A DNA stretch of 49,373 bases from Klebsiella terrigena (GTDB lineage Bacteria; Pseudomonadota; Gammaproteobacteria; Enterobacterales; Enterobacteriaceae): contig NZ_BJNO01000030.1 in the NCBI RefSeq assembly GCF_006539725.1, forward strand, positions 1 to 49,373. Direction: 5' to 3'. Made by a program: the position numbers and the translations under genes. Position 1 is the stretch's first letter, and the number at the start of each line of letters is the position of its first letter. This document shows, one piece after another, positions 17,033-26,392 of this stretch. A model generated the notes under the pieces. It ran no database searches. It was given only the letters and a program-made list of their open reading frames with translations, and was not told the origin of the DNA.

Positions 17033-17857
17033 ATGAAAAAGAATCGCGCTTTTCTGAAATGGGCGGGGGGGAAATACCCCCTGCTTGACGATATAAAAAA
17101 ACATTTGCCGCAGGGCGACTGTCTGATTGAGCCCTTTGTGGGCGCCGGGTCGGTATTTCTTAATACCGACTTTTCTCGTTATATCCTCGCGGACATCAAC
17201 AGCGATCTGATTAGCCTTTACAACATCGTCAAATCGCAGACGGATGATTATGTTGCCGCGGCGCAGGAGATGTTTACGCCTGAGAATAACGTGGCGGAGA
17301 GATACTACCAGTTCCGGGCTGAATTCAATCAAAGCCAGGACCCACTTCGTCGTGCGGTGCTGTTCCTGTATCTGAATCGCCATGGCTACAACGGTCTGTG
17401 TCGCTACAACCTGCGCGGTGAGTTCAACGTGCCTTTTGGCCGCTATAAGAAGCCCTACTTCCCCGAAGCTGAACTGTATCATTTTGCGCAGAAGGCGCAG
17501 AATGCCTACTTCTACTGCGAGTCGTACGCCGACAGCATGGCGCGAGCCGACGGGACTTCAGTGGTCTACTGCGACCCGCCGTACGCGCCTTTGTCTGCTA
17601 CCGCGAACTTTACGGCGTACCATACGAGCAGCTTTAATTCCGAACAGCAGGCCCATCTGGCGCAGCTGGCGGAGAATCTGTTCGAGCAGCGGGTTCCGGT
17701 TCTGATTTCTAACCACGATACCGCGCTTACCCGCGAATGGTATCGTCTGGCTAAACTGCACGTCGTCAAAGTTCGACGCAGTATCAGCAGCAACGGTGGT
17801 ACCCGAAAGAAGGTGGACGAGCTTCTTGCTCTTTACCGTCCGCCGAAGACTAAATAA
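17033..17857 (+). CDS. dam: DNA adenine methyltransferase Dam
   Basis: Methylates the adenine N6 in GATC, serving mismatch repair strand choice, replication timing and gene regulation. The 274-residue product has the SAM-binding motifs FLKWAGGKY (7-15) and [10 protein letters not shown] (about 33-42), and the catalytic DPPY motif in YCDPPYAPL (near 181). RYNLRGEFN, part of the DNA-recognition region, is intact. I chose the ATG at 17033 (MKKNRAF), the start used in homologues; an ATG at 17012 is in frame but its GGAG is too close. It lies 77 bp after damX and 17 bp before rpe. Confidence 0.97.
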   Translation: MKKNRAFLKWAGGKYPLLDDIKKHLPQGDCLIEPFVGAGSVFLNTDFSRYILADINSDLISLYNIVKSQTDDYVAAAQEMFTPENNVAERYYQFRAEFNQSQDPLRRAVLFLYLNRHGYNGLCRYNLRGEFNVPFGRYKKPYFPEAELYHFAQKAQNAYFYCESYADSMARADGTSVVYCDPPYAPLSATANFTAYHTSSFNSEQQAHLAQLAENLFEQRVPVLISNHDTALTREWYRLAKLHVVKVRRSISSNGGTRKKVDELLALYRPPKTK

Positions 17858-17874
17858 TTTTCAAGGAGATGCGG

Positions 17875-18552
17875 ATGAAGCAGTATTTGATTGCCCCTTC
17901 GATTCTGTCGGCTGATTTTGCCCGTTTGGGTGAAGATACCGCCAAAGCGTTGGCTGCAGGTGCAGACGTTGTGCACTTTGACGTAATGGACAACCACTAC
18001 GTGCCGAATCTGACTATCGGCCCAATGGTGCTGAAAGCGCTGCGCGGCTATGGCATCACTGCGCCTATCGACGTGCACCTGATGGTTAAGCCGGTCGACC
18101 GCATCATTCCTGATTTTGCCGCCGCGGGCGCCAGCATCATCACCTTCCATCCGGAGGCGTCAGAGCACGTCGATCGCAGCCTGCAGCTCATCAAAGAGCA
18201 CGGCTGTAAGGCCGGCCTGGTATTCAACCCTGCGACCCCGCTGAGCTACCTTGATTACGTGATGGATAAGCTGGATGTGATCCTGCTGATGTCCGTCAAC
18301 CCGGGATTCGGCGGCCAGTCTTTCATTCCGCAGACTCTCGACAAACTCCGTGAAGTTCGCCAGCGCATTGATGCCTCCGGCTACGATATTCGCCTCGAAG
18401 TCGACGGCGGCGTAAAAGTTAGCAATATCGCGGATATTGCGGCCGCAGGGGCGGACATGTTCGTTGCCGGCTCGGCCATTTTCGACCAGCCGGACTATAA
18501 AACAGTCATCGATCAAATGCGCAGTGAATTAGCGAAGGTTAGTCATGGATAA
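17875..18552 (+). CDS. rpe: Ribulose-phosphate 3-epimerase
   Basis: Interconverts ribulose 5-phosphate and xylulose 5-phosphate in the pentose phosphate pathway; a metal-dependent TIM barrel. The 225 residues equal the E. coli length. Visible signatures are [11 protein letters not shown] (10-20), [13 protein letters not shown] (35-47) containing metal ligands, [19 protein letters not shown] (about 140) and the final EVDGGV (about 177) with the catalytic Asp. The ATG at 17875 has AAGGAG 6 nt upstream; a nearer ATG at 17869 is too close to it. It overlaps gph by 8 bp, indicating coupled translation. Confidence 0.98.
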   Translation: MKQYLIAPSILSADFARLGEDTAKALAAGADVVHFDVMDNHYVPNLTIGPMVLKALRGYGITAPIDVHLMVKPVDRIIPDFAAAGASIITFHPEASEHVDRSLQLIKEHGCKAGLVFNPATPLSYLDYVMDKLDVILLMSVNPGFGGQSFIPQTLDKLREVRQRIDASGYDIRLEVDGGVKVSNIADIAAAGADMFVAGSAIFDQPDYKTVIDQMRSELAKVSHG

Positions 18553-19306
18553 GTTACAGGCTATTCGCGGTATCGCGTTTGACCTCGACGGCACGCTGGT
18601 GGACAGCGCGCCGGGTCTGACGGCGGCCGTTGATAGCGCGCTTTACGCTTTAGAACTCCCGATGGCGGGAGAGGATCGCGTTGTCACCTGGATTGGCAAC
18701 GGCGCGGACGTTCTGATGGAGCGCGCCCTTACCTGGGCACGCCAGGAGCGCGCGACGCTGCGCGCGGCCGGGGGGAAACCTTCCGCCGATCGCGATGATA
18801 TCCCGCAGGCCGAGCAGCTGGCGCTGCTGCGCAAGCTGTTTGACCGCTACTACGCTGAAGCCGCGGAAGAGGGCAGCTTCCTGTTCCCGGCGGTTGCCGA
18901 TACGCTGGGCGCTCTGCACGCCAAAGGGCTGCCGCTGGCGCTGGTCACCAACAAGCCGACGCCGTTCGTTGCGCCGATACTGGCCGCGCTGGATATCGCT
19001 AAATATTTTACCGTGGTTATCGGCGGTGACGATGTACAGAACAAGAAGCCGCATCCCGAACCGCTGCTGCGGGTTGCGGAAAAGCTGGGGCTGGCTCCCG
19101 CTGAGCTGCTGTTTGTCGGCGATTCGCGTAACGATGTCATGGCGGCGAAAGCGGCCGGCTTTGGCTCAGTTGGCCTGACCTACGGCTACAACTACGGTGA
19201 GCCGATCGCGCTCAGCGAGCCGGATTACGTCTTTGATCAATTTAACGAACTCTTACCCGCTCTCGGGTTACCGTACAGTGAAACTCAGGAATTAAAAAAT
19301 GACTAA
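18545..19306 (+). CDS. gph: Phosphoglycolate phosphatase
   Basis: HAD-family enzyme that removes 2-phosphoglycolate, a product of DNA 3'-end repair. The 253-residue product (E. coli 252) has the nucleophile motif [15 protein letters not shown] (11-25), motif II VTNKP (near 137), the KPHPEPL lysine (near 172) and motif [14 protein letters not shown] (about 193). It overlaps rpe by 8 bp at its start and trpS by 8 bp at its end, so the three genes are translationally linked. Confidence 0.97.
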   Translation: MDKLQAIRGIAFDLDGTLVDSAPGLTAAVDSALYALELPMAGEDRVVTWIGNGADVLMERALTWARQERATLRAAGGKPSADRDDIPQAEQLALLRKLFDRYYAEAAEEGSFLFPAVADTLGALHAKGLPLALVTNKPTPFVAPILAALDIAKYFTVVIGGDDVQNKKPHPEPLLRVAEKLGLAPAELLFVGDSRNDVMAAKAAGFGSVGLTYGYNYGEPIALSEPDYVFDQFNELLPALGLPYSETQELKND

Positions 19307-20303
19307 GCCCATCGTTTTTAGTGGCGCACAGCCCTCAGGTGAATTGACCATTGGCAACTACATGGGTGCGCTGCGTCAGTGGGTGGGCATGCAGGATGAC
19401 TATCACTGCATCTACTGCATCGTCGATTTGCACGCCATCACCGCGCGTCAGGATCCTGAGAAACTGCGTAAGGCCACGCTGGATACGCTGGCGCTTTACC
19501 TTGCATGCGGTATCGATCCTGCGAAAAGCACCATCTTCGTTCAGTCGCACGTGCCGGAGCATGCGCAGCTGGGCTGGGCGCTGAACTGCTACACCTATTT
19601 TGGTGAGCTGAGCCGCATGACCCAGTTCAAGGACAAGTCCGCGCGCTACTCGGAAAACATTAACGCCGGCCTGTTTGATTATCCGGTGCTGATGGCGGCA
19701 GACATCCTGCTTTATCAGACCAACCAGGTGCCGGTGGGCGAAGACCAGAAGCAGCACCTGGAGCTGAGCCGCGATATCGCGCAGCGCTTCAACGCAATCT
19801 ACGGCGAAGTGTTCAAGGTTCCTGAGCCGTTTATTCCGAAATCCGGCGCTCGCGTCATGTCGCTGCTTGAGCCGACGAAAAAGATGTCCAAGTCGGACGA
19901 CAACCGCAACAACGTGATTGGCCTGCTGGAAGACCCGAAATCGGTCGTCAAAAAGATCAAGCGTGCGGTTACGGATTCCGACGAGCCGCCGGTAGTGCGC
20001 TACGACCAGCAGAACAAAGCTGGCGTATCTAACCTGCTGGATATTCTCTCCGGCGTGACCGGCCAGAGCATTGCGGAGCTGGAGCAGCACTTCGACGGGA
20101 AAATGTACGGTCATCTGAAGGGCGAAGTAGCCGATGCGGTGTCCGGCATGCTGGTTGAGCTGCAGGAGCGCTATAACCGCTTCCGTAACGATGAAGCCTT
20201 CCTCAATCAGGTGATGAGAGACGGGGCAGACAAAGCCAGCGCTCGCGCTTCACAAACGCTGAAAGCGGTATACGAAGCCATTGGTTTTGTTGCGAAGCCG
20301 TAA
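19299..20303 (+). CDS. trpS: Tryptophanyl-tRNA synthetase
   Basis: Class I synthetase charging tRNA-Trp. Length 334, the same as E. coli. The HIGH-equivalent motif is TIGN in [21 protein letters not shown] (about 8-28), and KMSKS is present as [10 protein letters not shown] (about 192-201). The tryptophan-binding region [19 protein letters not shown] (about 132-150) is intact. It is the last gene of the aroK-trpS run, followed 36 bp later by a strong terminator shared with cysG. Confidence 0.98.
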   Translation: MTKPIVFSGAQPSGELTIGNYMGALRQWVGMQDDYHCIYCIVDLHAITARQDPEKLRKATLDTLALYLACGIDPAKSTIFVQSHVPEHAQLGWALNCYTYFGELSRMTQFKDKSARYSENINAGLFDYPVLMAADILLYQTNQVPVGEDQKQHLELSRDIAQRFNAIYGEVFKVPEPFIPKSGARVMSLLEPTKKMSKSDDNRNNVIGLLEDPKSVVKKIKRAVTDSDEPPVVRYDQQNKAGVSNLLDILSGVTGQSIAELEQHFDGKMYGHLKGEVADAVSGMLVELQERYNRFRNDEAFLNQVMRDGADKASARASQTLKAVYEAIGFVAKP

Positions 20304-20339
20304 GCGGCGGCGATAAAGACCGCACGCATAAAGCCGAAA

Positions 20340-20370
20340 AAAAGGGCGGGTTAATCCCGCCCTTTTGTTT
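20340..20370. terminator. Bidirectional terminator between trpS and cysG
   Basis: AAAAGGGCGGG (20340-20350) and CCCGCCCTTTT (20356-20366) form a perfect 11-bp stem around TTAAT. An A-run precedes and a T-run follows, so it works for trpS on the plus strand and can serve cysG on the minus strand, whose stop codon lies about 60 bp away. Confidence 0.92.
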
Positions 20371-20427
20371 TCTGTCGTTGTCGCTACTCGCCCGTTCAGC
20401 ACGCTGCGGGCAGAGGCGCGGCGAATC

Positions 20428-21801
20428 TTAGTGGTTAGAGAACCAGTTGAGCCTGTCGCGAAGGCTCACCACGCGGCCGACGATAATCAGCGCCGGGCTC
20501 GCCATCTGCTGCGCCAGCACGTCCAGCTGATCCAGGGTGCCGGTCACCACCTTCTGGCTGACCGCCGTACCGTTTTCAACAATAGCCGCCGGCATATCTG
20601 CCGCCATGCCGTGGGCAATAAGCTTCTCTCTGATCGCTGGCGCCTGGTTTAAGCCCATATAAAACACCAGCGTCTGCTTTTCTACCGCCAGGTTTTGCCA
20701 GTCCAGTTCGGCCCCGGTTTTCAGATGCCCGGTGACCAGGCGTACGCCCTGGGCGAAGTCGCGGTGGGTCAGCGGAATACCCGAATAGGCGGAGCAGCCG
20801 GAGGCGGCGGTGATCCCCGGAACTACCGAGAAGGGAATACCTGCATTACACAGGGTTTCGAGCTCTTCGCCACCGCGGCCGAAAATGAACGGATCGCCGC
20901 CCTTCAGACGCACAACGCGGCGGCCGTTCTGCGCTTCCCGCAGCAGGATCTGGTTAATCTCATCCTGCGGTACGCAGTGGTATCCCGCCCGCTTGCCGAC
21001 GAATACCCGGTCGGCGTCGCGGCGAACCAGATTCATAATATCGTCTGAGACCAGACGATCGTAAACCACGACGTCCGCCTGCTGGATCTGCTGCAGCCCT
21101 TTCAGGGTCAGCAGGCCGGCATCACCCGGTCCGGCGCCGACCAGCACGACTTCACCGCGGTGATCCAGCGGTTCGTTCAGCAGCTGCTCGGTGGTATCCG
21201 CCACCGCCTGCCGGTCTTCGTTGGCTAACGACTGCGCCAGGCGGTCGTTCATAAACAGCTTTTCCCAGAAGCGTCGACGCTCGGCCACCGTGGCAAACTG
21301 TTTTTTAACCCGCGCCCGCAGCTGGCCGGCATAGTGCGCCAGCTGGCCTAAATGCAGCGGCAGAACCGACTCCAGCTTTTCGCGCAGCAGCCGCGCCAGC
21401 ACCGGCGACGTCCCGCCGGAGGAGACGGCGACCATCAGCGGCGAGCGGTCGATAATCGAGGGCATAATAAAGCTGGCCTGCTGCGGCGAATCCACGACGT
21501 TGCAGAAGATGCGTCGCGCTTCCGCCGCCTGGCTAACCTGCTGGTTAACGTCGTTGTCGTCAGTAGCGGCGATCGCCAGCCAGCAGCAGTCGAGCAGTGC
21601 GGGATTAAAGCTCTCTTTTACCAGCGTCAGCATCTGCTCATCCGCCCACACCTGAAACTGTGGCGAGAATTCGAGGGCGTTAACCGTTAATTTGGCTCCG
21701 GCATCGAGCAGCAGCCGCGCCTTACGTTCGGCAACATCCCCGCCGCCGACCAGCAGACAGTCGCGATCGCGCAACTGGCAAAAAATGGGTAAGTGATCCA
21801 C
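20428..21801 (-). CDS. cysG: Siroheme synthase (multifunctional CysG)
   Basis: Makes siroheme from uroporphyrinogen III by two methylations, NAD-dependent oxidation and iron insertion; siroheme is the cofactor of NirB and of sulfite reductase. The 457 residues (E. coli length) hold an N-terminal dehydrogenase/ferrochelatase half ([16 protein letters not shown] at 16-31; [16 protein letters not shown] near 125) and a C-terminal SUMT methyltransferase half ([15 protein letters not shown] near 221; [24 protein letters not shown] near 300). The start is GTG, preceded by GAGGAT. It follows nirD after 155 bp with nirC missing in between. Confidence 0.97.
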   Translation of the reverse strand: MDHLPIFCQLRDRDCLLVGGGDVAERKARLLLDAGAKLTVNALEFSPQFQVWADEQMLTLVKESFNPALLDCCWLAIAATDDNDVNQQVSQAAEARRIFCNVVDSPQQASFIMPSIIDRSPLMVAVSSGGTSPVLARLLREKLESVLPLHLGQLAHYAGQLRARVKKQFATVAERRRFWEKLFMNDRLAQSLANEDRQAVADTTEQLLNEPLDHRGEVVLVGAGPGDAGLLTLKGLQQIQQADVVVYDRLVSDDIMNLVRRDADRVFVGKRAGYHCVPQDEINQILLREAQNGRRVVRLKGGDPFIFGRGGEELETLCNAGIPFSVVPGITAASGCSAYSGIPLTHRDFAQGVRLVTGHLKTGAELDWQNLAVEKQTLVFYMGLNQAPAIREKLIAHGMAADMPAAIVENGTAVSQKVVTGTLDQLDVLAQQMASPALIIVGRVVSLRDRLNWFSNH

Positions 21802-21921
21802 GGAATATCCTCGCAGCAGGGCAATGAGAGATTGTGAGCCGTCGTAGCATAGCAGCGGAGGAGCGACAAAATATACGACTTTTCCGGTGCTTACCGCTTA
21901 GTGGGCATAAGCAGAATGTAT

Positions 21922-21948
21922 GGTTCCCTCTGAGGACCAGAGGGAACC
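21922..21948 (-). other. Hairpin between nirD and cysG
   Basis: Perfect 11-bp inverted repeat GGTTCCCTCTG (21922-21932) and CAGAGGGAACC (21938-21948) with a 5-nt loop, about 9 bp after the nirD stop. No U-run follows on the minus strand, so termination is doubtful. It may protect the nirBD message or partially uncouple cysG. In E. coli nirC occupies this interval. Confidence 0.6.
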
Positions 21949-21956
21949 TCGGGACG

Positions 21957-22283
21957 TCAGGCTTTAAGCTGAACTTTTCCGTCTTTTACCCGCGCGTCAA
22001 AATGGGCGATGGAGTGGCTCTCATCTTCCATACAGACGCCGTCACGCAGACGGAAGCGCTGCTTTTTCAACGGGCTGGCGACCCACAGATCGCCTTCGTG
22101 TTCGGCAATGATGCCGCGCGAGAGGGCGCTGGCGTTAAAGAACGGATCGATGTTGCTGAGCGCAAAAACCCGCTCGTCATGATAAGGGCGGAAGACGGCA
22201 ACCTGCTGCTGGCCAAGCAGGGCGCAGACGCCGGTTGCCGGCAGGATTTCGTCAATCTTGCAGATGTTTATCCACTGGCTCAT
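21957..22283 (-). CDS. nirD: Nitrite reductase (NADH) small subunit
   Basis: Small subunit of the cytoplasmic siroheme nitrite reductase, needed for NirB activity. The 108 residues have the Rieske-like fold pattern (VCALLGQQQVAVFRPY, ALSNIDPFF, GDLWVASPLKKQRFRLRDGVC) but lack the CxH and CxxH cluster ligands of true Rieske proteins, as is usual for NirD. Same length as E. coli. Its ATG overlaps the nirB stop by 4 bp (ATGA), so translation is coupled. Confidence 0.97.
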   Translation of the reverse strand: MSQWINICKIDEILPATGVCALLGQQQVAVFRPYHDERVFALSNIDPFFNASALSRGIIAEHEGDLWVASPLKKQRFRLRDGVCMEDESHSIAHFDARVKDGKVQLKA

Positions 22284-24823
22284 ACGTTTTCCTCCACCAG
22301 AGTCACCGGAATACGCTCATACGGCGTAGCCGGGCGATGCTGTTCACGTTCCGGCACAACCTGAACGTTCGGGTCACGCTGGCTGCTGTTGATAAAGTGC
22401 CTGAATCGGGTCTGCGCTGCCGGGCTGTTGACGGTTTCAGCCCACTCGCAGGCGAAGGCTGCACGCAGGCGGGCCAGCTCCTCTTCCAGGTGTTCGTTCA
22501 GACCAAGCTTGTCGTCGATGATGACGCGCTTCAGATAATCGATGCCGCCTTCCATGTTATCCAGCCATGGCGCGGTACGCGTCAGCTTATCGGCGGTGCG
22601 GATGTAGAACATCATAAAGCGGTCGAGATACTTAAGCAGCGTTTCACGGTCAAGGTCGGCGGCCAGCAGATCCGCGTGACGAGGCTTCATCCCGCCGTTG
22701 CCGCACACGTAGAGGTTCCAGCCTTTTTCGGTGGCGATGATGCCGACGTCTTTACCCTGCGCTTCCGCGCATTCACGCGTACAGCCGGACACGCCAAACT
22801 TCATCTTATGCGGCGTACGGATGCCTTTATAGCGGTTCTCCAGTTCGACGCCGAAGCCTACGCTGTCGCCCACGCCGTAGCGGCACCAGGTGCTGCCGAC
22901 GCAGGTTTTGGCCATACGCAGAGCTTTGGCGTACGCGTGGCCGGTTTCAAAGCCCGCTTCAATCAGCTGACGCCAGATTTCCGGCAGATCGTCTTTCTGA
23001 GCGCCAAACATGCCGATACGCTGCGAGCCGGTGATTTTGGTGTAGAGGTTATATTCGCGCGCGATGCGGCCGACGGCCACCAGCCCTTCCGGCGTGATTT
23101 CGCCGCCTGCGGAGCGCGGGATAATCGAGTAGGTCCCGTCTTTCTGGATATTGGCGAGGAAGCTATCGTTGGTCTCCTGCAGCGGCGTATGCTCAGGTTT
23201 GAGGATGTACTCATTCCAGCAGGAGGCCAGCAGTGAGCCAACGGTAGGTTTACATACTTCGCAGCCGTAGCCCTTGCCGTGTTTTTCCAGCAGCTCATCG
23301 AAGGTTTTGATGCCTTCGACGCGGATCAGGTGGAACAGCTCCTGACGCGAGTAGGCGAAGTGCTCGCACAGGTTATGGTTAACTTCGATACCCTGTTTTG
23401 CCAGCTCGGCGTTCAGTACCTGGGTCACCAGCGGAATACAGCCGCCGCAGCCGGTACCGGCTTTGGTTTCAGCTTTCAGCGCGGCGACGGTATGGCAGCC
23501 CTTATTGATGGCGGAGATCAGCATGCCTTTGGTCACGTCGAAGCAGGAGCAAATTTGCGCGCTGTCCGGCAGCTTATCGACGCCGATAGAAGGCTTGCCG
23601 CTGCCGGCATGGGACGGCAGGATCAGCGCGTCCGGGTTTTCCGGCAGTTCGATAGCGTTGAGCACCAGCTGCAGCAGGTTGCCGTAGTCGCTGGTATCGC
23701 CGACCAGCACCGCGCCGAGCAGGGTTTTGTTATCTGCGCTGACGATCAGGCGTTTGTAGACTTCTTTGCTCTCATCGAGATAGACGTAGCTGCGTGCGCC
23801 AGGCGTGCGGCCATGCGCATCGCCGATGCCGCCAACGTCAACGCCGAGCAGCTTCAGCTTGGCGCTGAGGTCGGCGCCGGTGAAGGCGTTGTCCGTGCCG
23901 AGGATATGGTCGACGGTCACCTGGGCCATTTTGTAGCCCGGCGCGACCAGACCATAGACGCGGTTGTTCCAGCTGGCGCATTCGCCGATGGCGTAGATAT
24001 CCGGATCGGAGGTCTGGCAGGTATCATTCACGACGATGCCGCCGCGCTGTGCCACCGCCAGACCGCATTGGGTCGCCAGCTTGTCGCGCGGGCGGATACC
24101 GGTGGAGAACACGATGAAATCGACCTGCAGCTCGCTACCGTCGGCAAATTGCATAGTTTTCCGCGCTTCGGTGCCCTGCTGGACGATCTCTTTGGTATTT
24201 TTGCTGGTATGAACCTTCACGCCCATACTTTCAATTTTGCGCTTCAGCTGCTCGCCGCCCATATTATCAAGCTGCTCGGCCATCAGCATTGGCGCAAACT
24301 CGATAACGTGGGTTTCAACGCCGAGGTTTTTCAGCGCGCCTGCGGCTTCGAGGCCCAGCAGGCCGCCGCCGACGACGGCGCCGCGTTTGCTGCGGCGGGC
24401 GCAGGATTCGATAGCGTTGAGATCTTCAATCGTGCGGTAAACGAAGCAGTCCTGAGTTTCCGCGCCTTTAATCGGCGGGATCCACGGATAGGAGCCGGTT
24501 GCCATCACCAGTTTGTCGTAAAATACGGTGCGTCCCGCGCTGGAGTGAATGACCTTCTCCTGGCGGTTAATCGTAATCGCGCGCTCGCCGATAAGGACGT
24601 TAACGCCGTGCTTCTCGTAAAATCCTTCACGAACCAGCGAAAGTTCTTCCGCGGTATGATGGGAGAAGTAAGATGACAGGTGGACGCGGTCGTAAGCGAT
24701 ACGGGGTTCTTCGCAGAACACGGTAATGTCAAACTCTCCGGCAGGCGCCTTATCAAGAAGCTCTTCGATAAAGCGATGGCCAACCATGCCGTTACCGATA
24801 ATAGCGATTCTGACTTTGCTCAT
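22280..24823 (-). CDS. nirB: Nitrite reductase (NADH) large subunit
   Basis: Cytoplasmic enzyme reducing nitrite to ammonia with NADH under anaerobic conditions. The 847 residues (E. coli length) contain an FAD/NAD pyridine-nucleotide half (IIGNGMVGHRFIE at 8; GGGLLGLEAAGAL near 152), a BFD-like [2Fe-2S] segment (CSCFDVT and GCGGCIP, about 425-470), and a sulfite/nitrite-reductase half with siroheme-[4Fe-4S] ligands in TCVGSTWC (about 640) and GVSGCTRECAEA (about 675). It heads nirB-nirD-cysG on the minus strand; a clear FNR and NarL/NarP control region precedes it. Antisense long frames within it are base-composition artefacts. Confidence 0.98.
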   Translation of the reverse strand: MSKVRIAIIGNGMVGHRFIEELLDKAPAGEFDITVFCEEPRIAYDRVHLSSYFSHHTAEELSLVREGFYEKHGVNVLIGERAITINRQEKVIHSSAGRTVFYDKLVMATGSYPWIPPIKGAETQDCFVYRTIEDLNAIESCARRSKRGAVVGGGLLGLEAAGALKNLGVETHVIEFAPMLMAEQLDNMGGEQLKRKIESMGVKVHTSKNTKEIVQQGTEARKTMQFADGSELQVDFIVFSTGIRPRDKLATQCGLAVAQRGGIVVNDTCQTSDPDIYAIGECASWNNRVYGLVAPGYKMAQVTVDHILGTDNAFTGADLSAKLKLLGVDVGGIGDAHGRTPGARSYVYLDESKEVYKRLIVSADNKTLLGAVLVGDTSDYGNLLQLVLNAIELPENPDALILPSHAGSGKPSIGVDKLPDSAQICSCFDVTKGMLISAINKGCHTVAALKAETKAGTGCGGCIPLVTQVLNAELAKQGIEVNHNLCEHFAYSRQELFHLIRVEGIKTFDELLEKHGKGYGCEVCKPTVGSLLASCWNEYILKPEHTPLQETNDSFLANIQKDGTYSIIPRSAGGEITPEGLVAVGRIAREYNLYTKITGSQRIGMFGAQKDDLPEIWRQLIEAGFETGHAYAKALRMAKTCVGSTWCRYGVGDSVGFGVELENRYKGIRTPHKMKFGVSGCTRECAEAQGKDVGIIATEKGWNLYVCGNGGMKPRHADLLAADLDRETLLKYLDRFMMFYIRTADKLTRTAPWLDNMEGGIDYLKRVIIDDKLGLNEHLEEELARLRAAFACEWAETVNSPAAQTRFRHFINSSQRDPNVQVVPEREQHRPATPYERIPVTLVEENV

Positions 24824-24846
24824 TTTTGCCTCGATTTCTTTTCTAA

Positions 24847-24895
24847 TACCGCCTACCTTAACGATTCAGCCGGTACACTTATTGATGCAAATCAA
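24847..24895 (-). promoter_or_regulatory. nirB promoter with FNR site
   Basis: TTGATGCAAATCAA at 24882-24895 is a perfect FNR palindrome (TTGAT-N4-ATCAA). A plausible minus-strand -10, TAAGGT, lies at 24860-24855, giving a start near 24847 and placing the FNR site at -41.5, the class II position known for nirB in E. coli. This predicts anaerobic induction. Confidence 0.85.
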
Positions 24896-24908
24896 ATTCA
24901 ATCCTGCC

Positions 24909-24924
24909 TACCCCTTAATGGGTA
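24909..24924. promoter_or_regulatory. NarL/NarP 7-2-7 site upstream of nirB
   Basis: TACCCCTTAATGGGTA is an inverted pair of heptamers (TACCCCT, ATGGGTA) separated by two bases, the 7-2-7 arrangement bound by NarL and NarP. Its centre is 28 bp upstream of the FNR centre, i.e. -69.5 relative to the inferred start, the same geometry as the E. coli nir promoter. It predicts nitrate/nitrite activation. Confidence 0.85.
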
Positions 24925-25063
24925 TTATCATGATTTATTTAGGTTTTTCTAAGTTGTGGAAAACTCAGGCTTTTCCTTTTTGTTGCTTTTATGTACAAAA
25001 ATGGCAGGGGAACGCGGGGGCGGGTTGGATGAAAATTAAGCAATTTTAACGGGAGCCATCAAG

Positions 25064-26386
25064 ATGACAGCAGCACCACTTTGGTTGATTCAGAACGTGC
25101 GCCTGCCCGGCCGCGACGGGCTATGGCAGATAGCAATAGATAAAGGCTGCTTTGGCGATATTACCCCGATGGGCGACGCGCGCGGCGAGAGTCTTGAAGT
25201 GCTCAACGCCCGCGGTGGGCTGGCCATTCCACCGTTTATTGAACCGCATATTCATCTGGATACGACGCAAACTGCCGGTGAGCCGAGCTGGAATCAATCC
25301 GGGACGCTGTTCGAGGGTATCGAGCGTTGGGCGGAGCGCAAGGCGTTGCTGAGCCATGAGGATGTCAAAGCCCGGGCGTGGAAAACCCTGAAGTGGCAAA
25401 TTGCCAACGGCATCCAGTTTGTGCGCACGCATGTCGATGTTTCAGATCCGACGCTGACCGCCTTAAAAGCGATGCTGGAAGTGAAGCAGGAGGTAGCCCC
25501 GTGGGTAGATTTGCAGATAGTTGCCTTCCCACAGGAGGGGATTTTATCCTACCCCAATGGGGAGGCCCTGCTGGAAGAGGCGCTGCGCCTTGGCGCCGAC
25601 GTGGTGGGAGCTATTCCTCACTTCGAGTTTACCCGCGAGTACGGCGTTGAGTCCCTGCATATCGCCTTTCGCCTGGCGCAGAAATATCAGCGTCCGCTGG
25701 ATATCCACTGCGATGAAATCGATGATGAGCAGTCGCGGTTTGTCGAAACGGTCGCGGCCCTGGCGTTAAAAGAGGGGATTGGCCCGCGGGTTACGGCCAG
25801 CCATACCACCGCCATGCACTCCTATAACGGCGCCTATACCTCACGGCTGTTTCGCCTGCTGAAGCTCTCGGGGATCAACTTTGTCGCTAACCCGCTGGTG
25901 AATATCCACCTGCAGGGACGCTTCGATGATTACCCCAAGCGGCGCGGTATTACCCGGGTAAAAGAGCTGATGGCCGCAGGGATTAACGTGTGCTTTGGTC
26001 ACGACGACGTTTTCGACCCGTGGTATCCGCTGGGCACCGGCAATATGCTGCAGGTACTGCATATGGGTCTGCACGTTTGTCAGCTGATGGGCTATCAGCA
26101 GATTAACGACGGCCTGAAGCTGATTACCGACAACAGCGCCCGCACCTTTGGTCTGAGCGACTACGGCATCAGCACGGGTAATACCGCCAACCTGATTATT
26201 CTGCCTGCGGAAAACGGTTTTGAAGCCGTGCGCTGCCAGGTGCCGGTACGCTGGTCGATTCGTCAGGGACGGGTTATTGCCACCACGCAGCTGGCGCAGA
26301 CCTGGATACAGACCGATAGAGGCGGGGAGGAGCTGTTCTTTACTCGCAATAGCCCCTCTGCGGATGCAAAGGGGCCAAAGGGCTAG
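25064..26386 (+). CDS. codA: Cytosine deaminase CodA
   Basis: Hydrolyses cytosine to uracil and ammonia; metal-dependent amidohydrolase. The 440-residue protein is very like E. coli CodA (427). Metal and catalytic motifs are all present: [13 protein letters not shown] (about 60-72), HVDVSD (about 121), [11 protein letters not shown] (about 213-223), [10 protein letters not shown] (about 245) and [13 protein letters not shown] (about 311). The extra length is a C-terminal tail rich in charged residues. It has a good ribosome site (GGGAG). No codB permease lies next to it: nirB is divergent on one side and tsgA convergent only 6 bp away on the other. This placement beside nirB recalls Salmonella. 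Confidence 0.95.
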   Translation: MTAAPLWLIQNVRLPGRDGLWQIAIDKGCFGDITPMGDARGESLEVLNARGGLAIPPFIEPHIHLDTTQTAGEPSWNQSGTLFEGIERWAERKALLSHEDVKARAWKTLKWQIANGIQFVRTHVDVSDPTLTALKAMLEVKQEVAPWVDLQIVAFPQEGILSYPNGEALLEEALRLGADVVGAIPHFEFTREYGVESLHIAFRLAQKYQRPLDIHCDEIDDEQSRFVETVAALALKEGIGPRVTASHTTAMHSYNGAYTSRLFRLLKLSGINFVANPLVNIHLQGRFDDYPKRRGITRVKELMAAGINVCFGHDDVFDPWYPLGTGNMLQVLHMGLHVCQLMGYQQINDGLKLITDNSARTFGLSDYGISTGNTANLIILPAENGFEAVRCQVPVRWSIRQGRVIATTQLAQTWIQTDRGGEELFFTRNSPSADAKGPKG

Positions 26387-26392
26387 CGTGGC

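Noticed and set aside
22235-24676. Two long plus-strand open frames (333 and 465 codons) opposite nirB
   Set aside because: They lie entirely antisense to a well-conserved gene, show no recognisable domains and have composition typical of the reverse frame of GC-rich coding DNA.
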